This document shows positions 49,764 through 58,900 of a DNA stretch of 64,000 bases, piece by piece (the stretch's first letter is position 1; each line of letters begins with the position of its first letter). The DNA is from JBLEFH01 sp047345645. Its GTDB lineage: Bacteria; Pseudomonadota; Alphaproteobacteria; Rhodobacterales; Rhodobacteraceae. The stretch lies in assembly GCA_047345645.1 (NCBI GenBank), contig JBLEFH010000001.1. One strand, written 5' to 3'. Made by a program: the position numbers and the translations under genes. The notes under the pieces are model-generated. The model did not search any database. It had not been told where the DNA came from and worked only from the letters and a program-made list of their open reading frames with translations.

Positions 49764-49778
49764 CTAACCAATTCTTAA
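49764..49778. promoter_or_regulatory. CtrA box between fliL and fliF
   Basis: CTAA-CCAATTC-TTAA on the plus strand, i.e. TTAA-N7-TTAG on the minus strand, one base from the CtrA consensus TTAA-N7-TTAA. It lies in the 119-base divergent region between the fliL and fliF starts, so could control both flagellar operons. Confidence 0.6.
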
Positions 49779-49851
49779 ATCGATCATGTCGATATGGCCG
49801 TGTCGAAATCCGGGTGATTCCGACGCGGCATAGCAGTGAGCGAGGCGAGTT

Positions 49852-51405
49852 TTGAAGGACCTGTTGGAAATCTGGCGGACAGCGGAACCCAAAAAGCGAC
49901 TCGTTTTCGGGCTGGGGGTTGTCGCCGTTGTGATCGCCATGATCGGCCTTGTGTCTGCGGCGCGGAAGCCGGATATGGCGCTGCTCTATTCGGGGCTTGA
50001 AGCCGAGGCAGCGGGTGAGGTGATCACGGCTCTCGAAGGCCGCACGATCCCCTTCGATGTGCGCGGCGACTCGATCTATGTCACTGCGGATCAACGCGAT
50101 TCTCTGCGCCTCGAACTCGCCGCGGAAGGTTTGCCGCAAAGCAGTGTGAAAGGCTATGAACTCCTCGATTCGCTGAATGGATTTGGAACGACCAGCCAGA
50201 TGTTCGACGCGGCCTATTGGCGCGCGAAAGAAGGGGAGTTGGCGCGGACGATTCTTTCCGCGCCCTCCATCCGCGCTGCGCGTGTGCATATTGCGCAAGG
50301 CGACGCGGGCAGTTTCGGGCGCCGCGCGGAGCCGACCGCGTCAGTGACGGTGACGAGCATGAGCGGGACAATGAGTCGCGAAAAAGCGCGCGCTTTGCGG
50401 TATCTCGTTGCGTCGGCGGTCGCGGATCTCGACCCGGAGAACGTGTCCGTCATCGACAGCGAATCGGGGATTATTCTCGCTGCAGGTGAGGGCGGGGCGA
50501 GCGGCGCTGGCGATCTGACGCCCGAGTCGCGCGCGTTGAAAATGAAGGCGAATGTTGAGCGCTTGCTTGCTGCGCGACTCGGGCCGGGACGCGCTATCGT
50601 CGAGGTAAATGTCGATGCGAATATGGACGCTGAAACGATCAGCGAGCGCGTGATTGACCCAGAGAGTCGAATTGCGATCAGCACGGACACTGAGGCGACC
50701 AACGAGTCGAGCCGGGGTCAGGATTCGGGCGTCACGGTGGCGTCGAATTTGCCGGACGGGAATGGCGCGGACGGCGCGAGTTCCAGCCAGACGGCTGAGA
50801 CGAGTCGCGAGCGGGTCAATTACGAATTGTCGGAGACGCGGCGGGAGCGGGTACGTGCGCCGGGTGAGATTGAGCGCCTGACTGTGGCGGTTATGGTTGA
50901 TGGCGAGCGCGCCGTCGATGACGCGGGCGACATGAGCTGGACGCCGCTGGAGCAGGCGGAGTTGGATCGGCTCTCGACGCTTATCAAATCGGCGATTGGG
51001 TATGACGAGTCGCGCGGTGATGTGGTCACTATTGAATCGATGGAGTTTGACTTGCCTGCGGGCAGCGAGGCCGTCGCCGGGACAGGGGTGCTCGCGGGGC
51101 TGATGCCGAATCTGTCATCGTTGATCCGCACGGGACTTCTCAGCCTTGTCGTGATCGTGCTGGCTCTGACCGTTTTGCGTCCGTTCCTGACGCGCCGACC
51201 TCAGCAACTCGCGATTGAGCCGGCGCCTGTCGAGACGGGCCCGGATCAGGTTGAAGAGGTGATCAACAAAACCTCGGACATCCTGCCGCTCGATTTTGAC
51301 GACAAATCTTCGGATCAAATTAACCGTTTGAAGCAGATTGTGGATCAGCGCGCCGATGACAGCGCGCGGGTGCTCAGCGGGTGGATTTCGGAATCGCGCG
51401 CGTAA
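49852..51405 (+). CDS. fliF: Flagellar MS-ring protein FliF
   Basis: 517-residue membrane ring protein, base of the flagellar rotor and export gate. First membrane helix VFGLGVVAVVIAMIGLVSAA near 19-38, ring-building motifs (MALLYSGLEAEAAGEVITAL, NGFGTTSQMFDAAYWRAKEGELARTI, RAARVHIAQGD), second membrane helix LLSLVVIVLALTVLRPFL near 426, and a C-terminal FliG-binding tail ending in DDSARVLSGWISES. The TTG start (49852) is supported by GAGG upstream and by an N-terminus that matches family position. Heads the fliF-fliH-fliN-fliP-fliG operon. Confidence 0.95.
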   Translation: MKDLLEIWRTAEPKKRLVFGLGVVAVVIAMIGLVSAARKPDMALLYSGLEAEAAGEVITALEGRTIPFDVRGDSIYVTADQRDSLRLELAAEGLPQSSVKGYELLDSLNGFGTTSQMFDAAYWRAKEGELARTILSAPSIRAARVHIAQGDAGSFGRRAEPTASVTVTSMSGTMSREKARALRYLVASAVADLDPENVSVIDSESGIILAAGEGGASGAGDLTPESRALKMKANVERLLAARLGPGRAIVEVNVDANMDAETISERVIDPESRIAISTDTEATNESSRGQDSGVTVASNLPDGNGADGASSSQTAETSRERVNYELSETRRERVRAPGEIERLTVAVMVDGERAVDDAGDMSWTPLEQAELDRLSTLIKSAIGYDESRGDVVTIESMEFDLPAGSEAVAGTGVLAGLMPNLSSLIRTGLLSLVVIVLALTVLRPFLTRRPQQLAIEPAPVETGPDQVEEVINKTSDILPLDFDDKSSDQINRLKQIVDQRADDSARVLSGWISESRA

Positions 51406-51414
51406 GAGGAAATT

Positions 51415-52008
51415 ATGGCTAATACGATCAGACTTGAAGATTTTCGGGGTGGGTCTGTCCTTCCGAAGGCTGATGACAGCAAGGAAAAGGAGGCGCATCG
51501 GAACCGCTATCAGGCCGGGTTTGATGATGGGTTCGCGGCGGCGGAGCATTTGCTCATGCTGGAGCAAGCCAAATTGACGGCGGCCCTTCTCGAAGAGGTT
51601 CAGGACGCGCAACTCAAACAGCACGCTGCACGCGAGGCGGTGATCCGGGACATTGCGCCGACCATTGCCGAGATGGTGCGCGCAATCGCGCCGCACCTTG
51701 CGAGCGAAACCTTGATTGCCGCGACGCAGGCGCGTGTGGCGGAACTGCTGAAGGTCGATGAAGAGGTGGCATTGTCCATCACCGCGCCAAATGCGCACGT
51801 CTCAGCGCTCAAGGAGGCGCTCCAGGGTGCCGCCGAGGTCCGCGCGGCCAAAGATCCGGCGCAAACGGATATTCGAGTTCATTGGAGCCACGGTTTCGAC
51901 CGTATCGCGCCAGATCTCGCAGCGGACGCGGTGATCGCGACAATTTCCGCGTTTTTCAATCTTCAGAAAGAGGATGCAGATGAGCATGACAAACGACACA
52001 GCGCCTGA
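51415..52008 (+). CDS. fliH: Flagellar FliH-like export ATPase regulator
   Basis: 197 residues. The N-terminal LEDFRGGSVL and a helix NRYQAGFDDGFAAAEHLLMLEQAK match the AxxxG-rich helix of FliH/YscL (QAGFDDGF); the C-terminal part (LISAT/ALSITAPNAHVSALKEAL, RVHWSHGFDRI) resembles the FliH C-domain that contacts FliI. The ATPase FliI is not in the window. GAGGAA precedes the ATG. The 3' end overlaps fliN by 29 bases. Sequence similarity is weak, as usual for FliH; position in the operon supports the call. Confidence 0.78.
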   Translation: MANTIRLEDFRGGSVLPKADDSKEKEAHRNRYQAGFDDGFAAAEHLLMLEQAKLTAALLEEVQDAQLKQHAAREAVIRDIAPTIAEMVRAIAPHLASETLIAATQARVAELLKVDEEVALSITAPNAHVSALKEALQGAAEVRAAKDPAQTDIRVHWSHGFDRIAPDLAADAVIATISAFFNLQKEDADEHDKRHSA

Positions 52009-52339
52009 TGAACAGGATATCGTTGAGGGTGAAGTCAGCGGACCGGAGCCAGTCGCGCCCGCCGCGCCGCGCGATGGTAAGAGCCGGAAAGATCGCGCGA
52101 TTTTCGGGGTTCCGATCGAAGTGACGGTCTCCGTGGGGAAGGCGCGACCCTTGGTGAGCGAAGTCGTGCGTCTGCGGCGCGACTCGGTGCTGGCGCTCGA
52201 TAGCAAGATTGATGATCCGGTCGAGATCTATATCGGCGACCGACTGATTGCGCGCGGCGAGTTGCAGCAGCTTGATGGCGAGAATGGGGGACTCGGCGTG
52301 CGTCTCACGGAAGTAGCGGATGTCTCCGAAGCTCTTTAA
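51980..52339 (+). CDS. fliN: Flagellar motor switch protein FliN
   Basis: 119-residue C-ring protein. An acidic disordered N-tail (EQDIVEGEVSGPEP) leads to the SpoA/surface-presentation domain: IFGVPIEVTVSVGKARPLVSEVVRLRRDSVLALDSKIDDPVEIYIGDRLIARGEL, with the family's DPVEIYVGDRLIARGE-type motif. Start at 51980 has AGAGG six bases upstream; ATGs at 51974 and 51986 are alternatives. Overlaps fliH upstream and fliP by 20 bases downstream. Confidence 0.93.
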   Translation: MSMTNDTAPDEQDIVEGEVSGPEPVAPAAPRDGKSRKDRAIFGVPIEVTVSVGKARPLVSEVVRLRRDSVLALDSKIDDPVEIYIGDRLIARGELQQLDGENGGLGVRLTEVADVSEAL

Positions 52340-53030
52340 CATTCTTCTCGGCGCGCTCTTTTTTGCCTCGCCAGCCCTCGCACAGGAGGTGTCGATTTCC
52401 GCCGGTGGCGGCTCGCTCACCATGGGCGCGGTCCAGCTTTTCGGCATCATCACCGTGCTCAGCCTCGCGCCGGGCATCGCGATCATGGTGACCTGCTTTC
52501 CGTTCATGGTCACGGTGCTGTCGATCCTGCGACAAGCGCTCGGGGTGCAGCAGGCGCCGCCGAATATGCTGATCGTCAGCCTTGCGCTTTTCCTGACCTG
52601 GTTCGTGATGGCGCCGGTCTTTACGGAAGCTTGGGAGATGGGCATTTCGCCGCTGCTCAATGAGCAGATCGAAACGGAGCAGGCGATAAACAAGACCTTG
52701 GCTCCGTTCGAGATTTTCATGGCCGCGCGGGTTGATACGGAGACGCTGGACAATCTTTTCGAAAGCATTCCGGAGGGCCGTAATCGCGAGGATCTGTCGG
52801 TGCTGATCCCGGCTTTCATGCTCAGTGAAATTCAACGTGGGTTTGAAGTGGGCTTCCTGATTTTCCTCCCATTTCTCGTGATCGACCTTGTGGTCGCCGC
52901 CGTGCTCATGTCGATGGGCATGATGATGGTGCCGCCGGCCATGGTGGCTCTGCCGTTCAAACTCGCCTTCTTCGTGATTTCGGATGGGTGGAGCCTTCTC
53001 GCGGGCGCGCTTGTGAGGAGTTATCAATGA
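52320..53030 (+). CDS. fliP: Flagellar export gate protein FliP
   Basis: 236 residues with a signal peptide (PKLFNILLGALFFASPALA) as usual in FliP, then the membrane core: VLSLAPGIAIMVTCFPFMVTVLSILRQALGVQQAPPN, periplasmic/loop region and IPAFMLSEIQRGFEVGFLIFLPFLVIDLVVA, VLMSMGMMMVPP, all highly conserved. Forms the FliPQR pore of the type III export apparatus. FliQ and FliR are not in the window. The stop overlaps the fliG start (ATGA). Confidence 0.96.
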   Translation: MSPKLFNILLGALFFASPALAQEVSISAGGGSLTMGAVQLFGIITVLSLAPGIAIMVTCFPFMVTVLSILRQALGVQQAPPNMLIVSLALFLTWFVMAPVFTEAWEMGISPLLNEQIETEQAINKTLAPFEIFMAARVDTETLDNLFESIPEGRNREDLSVLIPAFMLSEIQRGFEVGFLIFLPFLVIDLVVAAVLMSMGMMMVPPAMVALPFKLAFFVISDGWSLLAGALVRSYQ

Positions 53031-54100
53031 GTGCCTCATCAGCCGTTGCCACACAAAAGGCGCCCGCACTCCCGGCGAAACGGCCGACCGGAACTGAGGT
53101 CGAAACGCTTTACAGCCAGCTTGAGAAGGCAGCGATCCTGCTTGCGGCTATGGGGCGCGAACATGCAGCGGATGTGCTGCGCATGGCCGAGGAGCGGGAT
53201 CTTGTCCGGCTCGCCATGGCGACGAGCAGCCTCAAAAGCGTTAGCCATAACGATCTCAACAATGTCATCGAAGAGTTCATTGAGACGCTGGCGGAGACGA
53301 CGGGGATCTATGGCGGCACCGATATTGCGCGCTCGATGCTCGGCGCGGTGCTCGATGAAAATGGCGTCGCGCGGATCATGTCGGATGTGGAGGGCGGCGC
53401 GCATGAGACGATCTGGTCGAACCTGTCCAAATCGGACCCGGCGGCGCTGGCGCGGTTCCTGGAGCGTGAGCATCCGCAAACCGCTGCGCTGATCGTTGCG
53501 CAACTCAGCACCGGCACAGCCTCGCAGACCTTGGAACTCATGGATCGCGAATTGGCGCGGAAACTGGTGCTTCGCCTGTCGAATATCCCGTCTCCCGATA
53601 GCCGTTTGACCGAGCTACTGTCAGAGCCGATCGAGAAAGATTTCTTCGTCATGCAGATTCGCCCGGGCCGGACCAAGCGTCCTGCGGACCTGATCGGCGG
53701 CCTTCTCAACAACGTGTCGAGCGCGCGGCGCGAAGATCTCATGGAGAAGTTGCAAAGCGAGACGCCGGAGCTCGCCAAAGAGGTCGCCAAGACGATCTTT
53801 ACATTCGAGCATATCGCGGTGCGCGTTCGGACGGGCGACGTGCCGTCGATTTGCCGCGCCATCGACGAGACGGATCTCATTACTGCGCTGGCGCATGGCA
53901 AGCTGCAAAGCAGCGAGACGGTGGGGTTCCTTCTCGAAAACCTGCCCAAGCGTTTGGCCGAACGCCTCGAAGCGGATGTCGAAGAGCGCGACGATTTCAC
54001 GCCGAAGGAAGGCGAGGCGGCGCAGCAGCTGCTCGTGCAAGCGGTCCTCGATGCGGAGTCCGACGGTAGTATCCGTCTCATCAAACAGGAGGATGCCTGA
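53027..54100 (+). CDS. fliG: Flagellar rotor protein FliG, with divergent torque helix
   Basis: 357 residues. The N-domain has KAAILLAAMGREHAADVLR, the middle domain the EHPQ motif (FLEREHPQTAALIVAQLS), and the C-domain FEHIAVRVRTGD...RAIDETDLITALA. It links FliF to the switch and transmits torque from MotA. Aligning the torque helix to E. coli FliG by eye gives Lys for R281, Glu for D288, Ala for D289 and Phe for R297, so the charged ridge is altered. The rest is normal in length. Last gene of the flagellar operon here; a regulator and efflux genes follow after 121 bases. Confidence 0.87.
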   Translation: MSASSAVATQKAPALPAKRPTGTEVETLYSQLEKAAILLAAMGREHAADVLRMAEERDLVRLAMATSSLKSVSHNDLNNVIEEFIETLAETTGIYGGTDIARSMLGAVLDENGVARIMSDVEGGAHETIWSNLSKSDPAALARFLEREHPQTAALIVAQLSTGTASQTLELMDRELARKLVLRLSNIPSPDSRLTELLSEPIEKDFFVMQIRPGRTKRPADLIGGLLNNVSSARREDLMEKLQSETPELAKEVAKTIFTFEHIAVRVRTGDVPSICRAIDETDLITALAHGKLQSSETVGFLLENLPKRLAERLEADVEERDDFTPKEGEAAQQLLVQAVLDAESDGSIRLIKQEDA

Positions 54101-54166
54101 CAGAACTTTCCAACAAATCTTGACCAAGCCGCTGGTCACGCCCTCGTGTCCACCGCCTCGCATTCA

Positions 54167-54194
54167 TTGACTTCTGAACCGGTTGCCTTAGAAG
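54167..54194 (+). promoter_or_regulatory. Candidate promoter with AACCGGTT palindrome before the efflux operon
   Basis: TTGACT at 54167-54172 and TAGAAG at 54189-54194 with a 16-base spacer. AACCGGTT (54177-54184), an exact 8-bp palindrome, sits between them where a repressor would block RNA polymerase. The adjacent GbsR/MarR-type regulator is the natural candidate. Confidence 0.4.
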
Positions 54195-54221
54195 AGGGGC
54201 GGTTTATTTCGGGAATGTGAT

Positions 54222-54680
54222 ATGATGTCCGAGCCGTTGCGCAGCGACTTCATCGAGATCATGGGCGAGATTGCGCAGGCAGACGGTCATCCACCGATCT
54301 CTGGGCGTATTCTCGGTCTTATGATCTATGATGGCCAGGCCAGATCTTTTTCTGAGATCGCCGAGCAACTACATGTCAGTAGAGGGAGTGTGAGTGAGAA
54401 CACACGCCGTCTGGAGGCGCTCGGTGTGCTGGAGCGTTTTCGCGAACCGGGGGATCGGCGGGATTTTTACCGTCTTCCGGATGACGCCTTTCGCCGTTTG
54501 GCTGAGGGGTACGCGGAGCGCGCGGCGGACAGCGAAGCGCGTGTGAATGCGGTGCGCGAGGCGGTGCAGGCGGAGGATCCGGCCTGCGCGGCACGTCTCG
54601 GGCGGCTCGCGGGTTTTTATGGGGCAGTGTCGGCGGGGGTTGCCGTGTCGCTGTCCAGGCTCTGCGCGGAGTCTAAATAG
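54222..54680 (+). CDS. GbsR/MarR-family transcriptional regulator
   Basis: 152-residue winged-helix protein. ISGRILGLMIYDGQARSFSEIAEQLHVSRGSVSENTRRLEALGVLERF is a GbsR/MarR-type HTH, followed by the wing REPGDRRDFYRLP and a C-terminal helix for dimerisation. It lies 14 bases before the RND adaptor gene in the same direction, so it probably represses this pump and is relieved by a pump substrate (inference). ATGs at 54222 and 54225 are both possible. Confidence 0.87.
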   Translation: MMSEPLRSDFIEIMGEIAQADGHPPISGRILGLMIYDGQARSFSEIAEQLHVSRGSVSENTRRLEALGVLERFREPGDRRDFYRLPDDAFRRLAEGYAERAADSEARVNAVREAVQAEDPACAARLGRLAGFYGAVSAGVAVSLSRLCAESK

Positions 54681-54694
54681 GAGAGTTTCATTTT

Positions 54695-55900
54695 ATGAAT
54701 TCGCATGACGAGCAGGCTCCCGAATTTCGTGATGAGCCGGGCACGAGGCTGTCGCATCTGGTGGCGCTCTTTTTGGTGGTTGTGCTGGTGCTCTGGATGG
54801 GCTCGGGGATGATCGGCGGCGGCAGCGAGGCGCAGGAAGAAACCGCGGCGGAGAAGCGTCAGTCGCAGGTTTTGAGCGTCGAGGTGACGGAATCGACGGC
54901 TTCTGACGTGACGGAATATGTGACCGCAGAGGGGCAAGCTTATCCTGACCGGCAGACGCCTATTCGCGCGGAAGCGGGCGGTACGGTCGCCGAAATTCTT
55001 GTGCGCAAGGGCCTGCCGGTCGAAATGGACGAGCTGATCGCGCGGATCGCGCCGGCTGAGCGGTCGGCGCAGCTGGAGCAGGCGCGGGTTGAGGTGGAGC
55101 GCACGCAGCGCGATTTCAATAATGCGCAGACTCTGCTCAATCGCGGTGTGGCGACGCGCGACCGGCTTGAAGATGCCCGCTCGGCGCTGCGTCAGGCGGA
55201 GGCGAATTTGGCCGCCGTGCAGGAGACGCTGGATGGCACCAATATCCGCGCGCCGATTGCGGGTCTTCTGGATCAGCTTGATATTGATCCGGGCGAGGTG
55301 ATTTCCCAAGGCGCGGAGATTGGCCAGATCATCGATACGGATCCGCTGACGGTCGAGTTCGAGATCCCGCAGCAGCAGGTTGGGCGGATTGCGCGCGGCG
55401 ACACGGCGGAGGTGCGGTTCATCACCGGCGAGAGCCGCGAGGGTGTGATCACCTATATTTCGGCCAGCGCAGATTCCGAGACGCGCACCTTCACTGCCGA
55501 AGTTGAGATTGCGAACCCGGAGGAAACCATTCCGGCAGGGATTTCCGCAACGGTGCGCGTGCCGACGGAGACGCGTCGCGCGCATTTCGTCTCGCCCGCG
55601 TTTCTCTCGCTCGGGGCGGACGGCCAGCTTGGTGTGAAAACGCTGGTCGAGGGCAATCTCGTGTCCTTCGTGCCGGTCGAGATCGTGCGGGCGGAGACGG
55701 ATGGTCTCTGGGTGCGCGGCCTTGAAGATGACGTGACGATCATTTCCGTGGGTCAGGCCTTCGTGTCGGATGGTGAGGAAGTGGAGCCGATCACGCGGTC
55801 CGACGATAGCGCCGCCGCCGAAGAAGAGGCCGCCGGATCCGCCTCGGCGGATCTTGATGCGTTGAGCCAGCCCGATAGCGAAGAAGGCAGCCTGCAATGA
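54695..55900 (+). CDS. RND efflux periplasmic adaptor subunit
   Basis: 401-residue membrane fusion protein. N-terminal membrane anchor (LVALFLVVVLVLWMGSGMI), barrel-sandwich (lipoyl) halves at TPIRAEAGGTVAEILVRKGLPV and IRAPIAGLLDQLDIDPGEVI, a coiled-coil hairpin (LEQARVEVERTQRDFNNAQTLL), and beta-barrel domain (PLTVEFEIPQQQVGRIARGDTAEVRFI). It connects the inner-membrane pump to an outer-membrane channel. AGGAG precedes the ATG. Its stop overlaps the pump start by four bases. No TolC-like gene is adjacent. Confidence 0.94.
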   Translation: MNSHDEQAPEFRDEPGTRLSHLVALFLVVVLVLWMGSGMIGGGSEAQEETAAEKRQSQVLSVEVTESTASDVTEYVTAEGQAYPDRQTPIRAEAGGTVAEILVRKGLPVEMDELIARIAPAERSAQLEQARVEVERTQRDFNNAQTLLNRGVATRDRLEDARSALRQAEANLAAVQETLDGTNIRAPIAGLLDQLDIDPGEVISQGAEIGQIIDTDPLTVEFEIPQQQVGRIARGDTAEVRFITGESREGVITYISASADSETRTFTAEVEIANPEETIPAGISATVRVPTETRRAHFVSPAFLSLGADGQLGVKTLVEGNLVSFVPVEIVRAETDGLWVRGLEDDVTIISVGQAFVSDGEEVEPITRSDDSAAAEEEAAGSASADLDALSQPDSEEGSLQ

Positions 55901-58900
55901 ACAGCCTGATCGACGCCGCATTTTCGCGCACGCGCTTCGTCGTGATGACGCTGGTGATGCTGCTGATGATCGGCCTGCTGAGCTACATGGCCATCCCCAA
56001 GGAGTCGAACCCCGAGGTGAAGATCCCGGTCATGTATGTCTCGACCGGCCTCGAAGGGATTTCGCCGGAGGATGCGGAGCGCCTGCTGATTTCGCCGCTG
56101 GAGACGGAACTGTCGAGCCTTGAGGGCTTGAAAACCATGACGGGGAATGCCTCGCAGGGGCACGCTTCGGTTCAGTTGGAATTCGATGCCGGGTTCGATG
56201 CGGATGAGGCGCTCGACAAGGTGCAGGAGGCGGTGGATCGCGCCAAGCCGGACCTGCCTGCGGATGCCGATGATCCGGTGGTGACCGAGATCAACACCGC
56301 GCTTTTCCCGATTTTCACCGTGGTCATGTATGGCCCGTTGCCGGAGCGGACGCTGATCCGTCTTGCAGACGAACTCCAAACCGATCTGGAGGCGCTGTCG
56401 GGCGTGCTGGAAGCGGAGGTTGCCGGGGATCGCGAGCAGCTCATGGAAGTGCTGATCGACCCGACCGTTTTCGAGACCTACCAGATTTCCTTTGACGAAC
56501 TCATCACGCTGATGACCCGCAACAACCGCCTGATCGCGGCGGGCGCGATTGAGACGGGTGCGGGCCGGATGGTGCTGAAGGTGCCCGGTCTGATCGAGGA
56601 TATCGAGGACGTCATGAACATGCCGGTGAAGGTGACGGACAAAGCAGTCCTGACCTTCCGCGACGTGGCGACCGTGCGCTCGACCTTTCAGGATCCGCAG
56701 GGGTTTGCCCGGATCAATGGGCAGCCCGCGATCTCGCTGGAGATCAAAAAGCGGGTCGGCGCGAACATCATCGAGACCGTCAATGAGGTGAAGGCGGTGA
56801 TCGAGGCGTCGGCGGAGGAATGGCCGGACAGCCTCGAAGTCGAATATATGCAGGACGAGTCCGAGCAGGTGGTTGAGCTGCTGACGGACCTGCAAAATAA
56901 CGTCATCGCGGCGGTGATCCTCGTGATGCTGACGATCATCTGGGCGCTCGGCATCCGCTCGTCGATCCTTGTGGGGCTGGCGATTCCGGGCTCGTTCCTG
57001 GCGGGCGTCACGCTGATCTGGGCCATGGGCTACACGATGAACATCATCGTCCTGTTCTCGCTCATCCTCGTGGTCGGGATGCTGGTGGACGGCGCGATTG
57101 TGACGACCGAGCTCGCGGATCGCCGGCTCCATGAAGGATGGACGCCGCGCGATGCCTACGCCTACGCCGCGAAGCGGATGGCTTGGCCGATTATCGCGTC
57201 GACGGCGACGACGGTGAGCGTGTTTGTGCCGCTGCTTTTCTGGGATTCCGTGATCGGTGAGTTCATGAAATTCATGCCGATAACGGTGATTTTGACGTTG
57301 CTATCCTCCCTGTTGATGGCGCTGATTTTCATCCCGGTTCTCGGCGGTCTCATCGGCAAGCGTCAGCCGCAGAGCGCCAAGGAGCAGCGTCAGCTTTGGC
57401 TGGCGGAGAAGGGCGATCCGACGCAGATGACCGGGCTCGGCGGCTTCTACATCCGCCTGCTGCGCGCCGCGATCTGGAAGCCGTTCCTCACGCTGCTCAC
57501 CGCGATTGCGATGATCGTGGCGGTCGTCGGCTCCTATATGGCGCTGAACCACGGCGTCGGGTTCTTCCCGGCGACGGAGCCGGATTTCATGCAGGTGCAA
57601 GTCCGCGCGCGCGACAGTTTCTCGATCTATGAACGCGACAAGATCATTCGCCGGGTCGAGGATCGTCTAATCGGCTTGCCCGATGTGCAGTCGGTCTATG
57701 CCCGCACCATGTCCGAGGAGCAGGCGCGGATGGATGGCGAGGATGTCATCGGCGCGATCCAGCTTGAGCTGACGGAATGGAACACGCGCCCGACAGCGGA
57801 AGATATTGGCAATGATATCCGTGAGATGGTGTCCGATATTCCGGGCATTCAGATCCAGATCAGCGTGCAGGAAGACGGCCCGCCGCAGGGGCAGCCGATC
57901 TCGATCAAGGTGATCGGCTATGATCCCGAGATGCGGAACGCGGCGGTCGATCAGCTGCGCGGCTTCATGGATGAGATGGGCGGGTTCCGCGATGTGAACG
58001 ACACGCGCCCGGTGCCGGGGGTGGAGTTCCTGATGCGGGTCGACCGCGAGGAGGCGGCGCGTTATGGGGCGGATATTGCGCTGCTTGGTCAGGCGGTTCA
58101 GCTTCTCACGGTCGGCATCGAGGCGGCGGATTACAAGCCCGCCGATGCGGATGATACGGTGGATATTCGTGTGCGGTTCCCCTCCGAGGAGCGGACGCTG
58201 GAGAATCTCGAAAACCTGCGGATCCCGACGAATTTCGGCCTCGTGCCGATCCGCAACTTCGTGACCTTCACGCCCGCGCCGCGCACCGGTGTTATCAACC
58301 GCGAGGATTCGCAGCGGGTGACGACCGTGAATGCGGATGTGCAGACGGGCGTTTTGCCGGATGATCAGGTGCGCCAGATTCAGGGCTGGCTTGCGGAGGC
58401 GGAGCTGCCGCCGGGCATCAGCATCGAGTTTCAGGGCGAGGCGGAGGATCAGCAGGACGCGATGATCTTCCTCCTGTCGGCCTTCGTCGCCGCTGTGTTC
58501 CTGATGTTCACGACGCTGCTCATTCAGTTCAACAGCTTCTACAAAACCGTGCTGGTGCTGTCGGCGATCCTGTTCTCGATCTCGGGCGTGCTGCTTGGCC
58601 TGTTGCTGACCGGGCGGCCCTTCATCATCGTGATGGGCGGTATTGCGATCATCGCGCTGGCGGGGATTGTGGTGAACAACAACATCGTTCTGATCGACAC
58701 TTATGATCAGCTTCGGCGCGACGGGCTTGGCCCGCGTGAGGCGGTGCTGCGGACCGGTGCGCAGCGTTTGCGGCCCGTGATGCTGACCTCGGTGACAACG
58801 GTGCTCGGCCTGATGCCGATGGTGCTGGCGCTCAACATCAACTTCGTGGAGCGCTCGATCACCGTCGGCGCGCCCTCGACGCAGATGTGGACGGCGCTGT

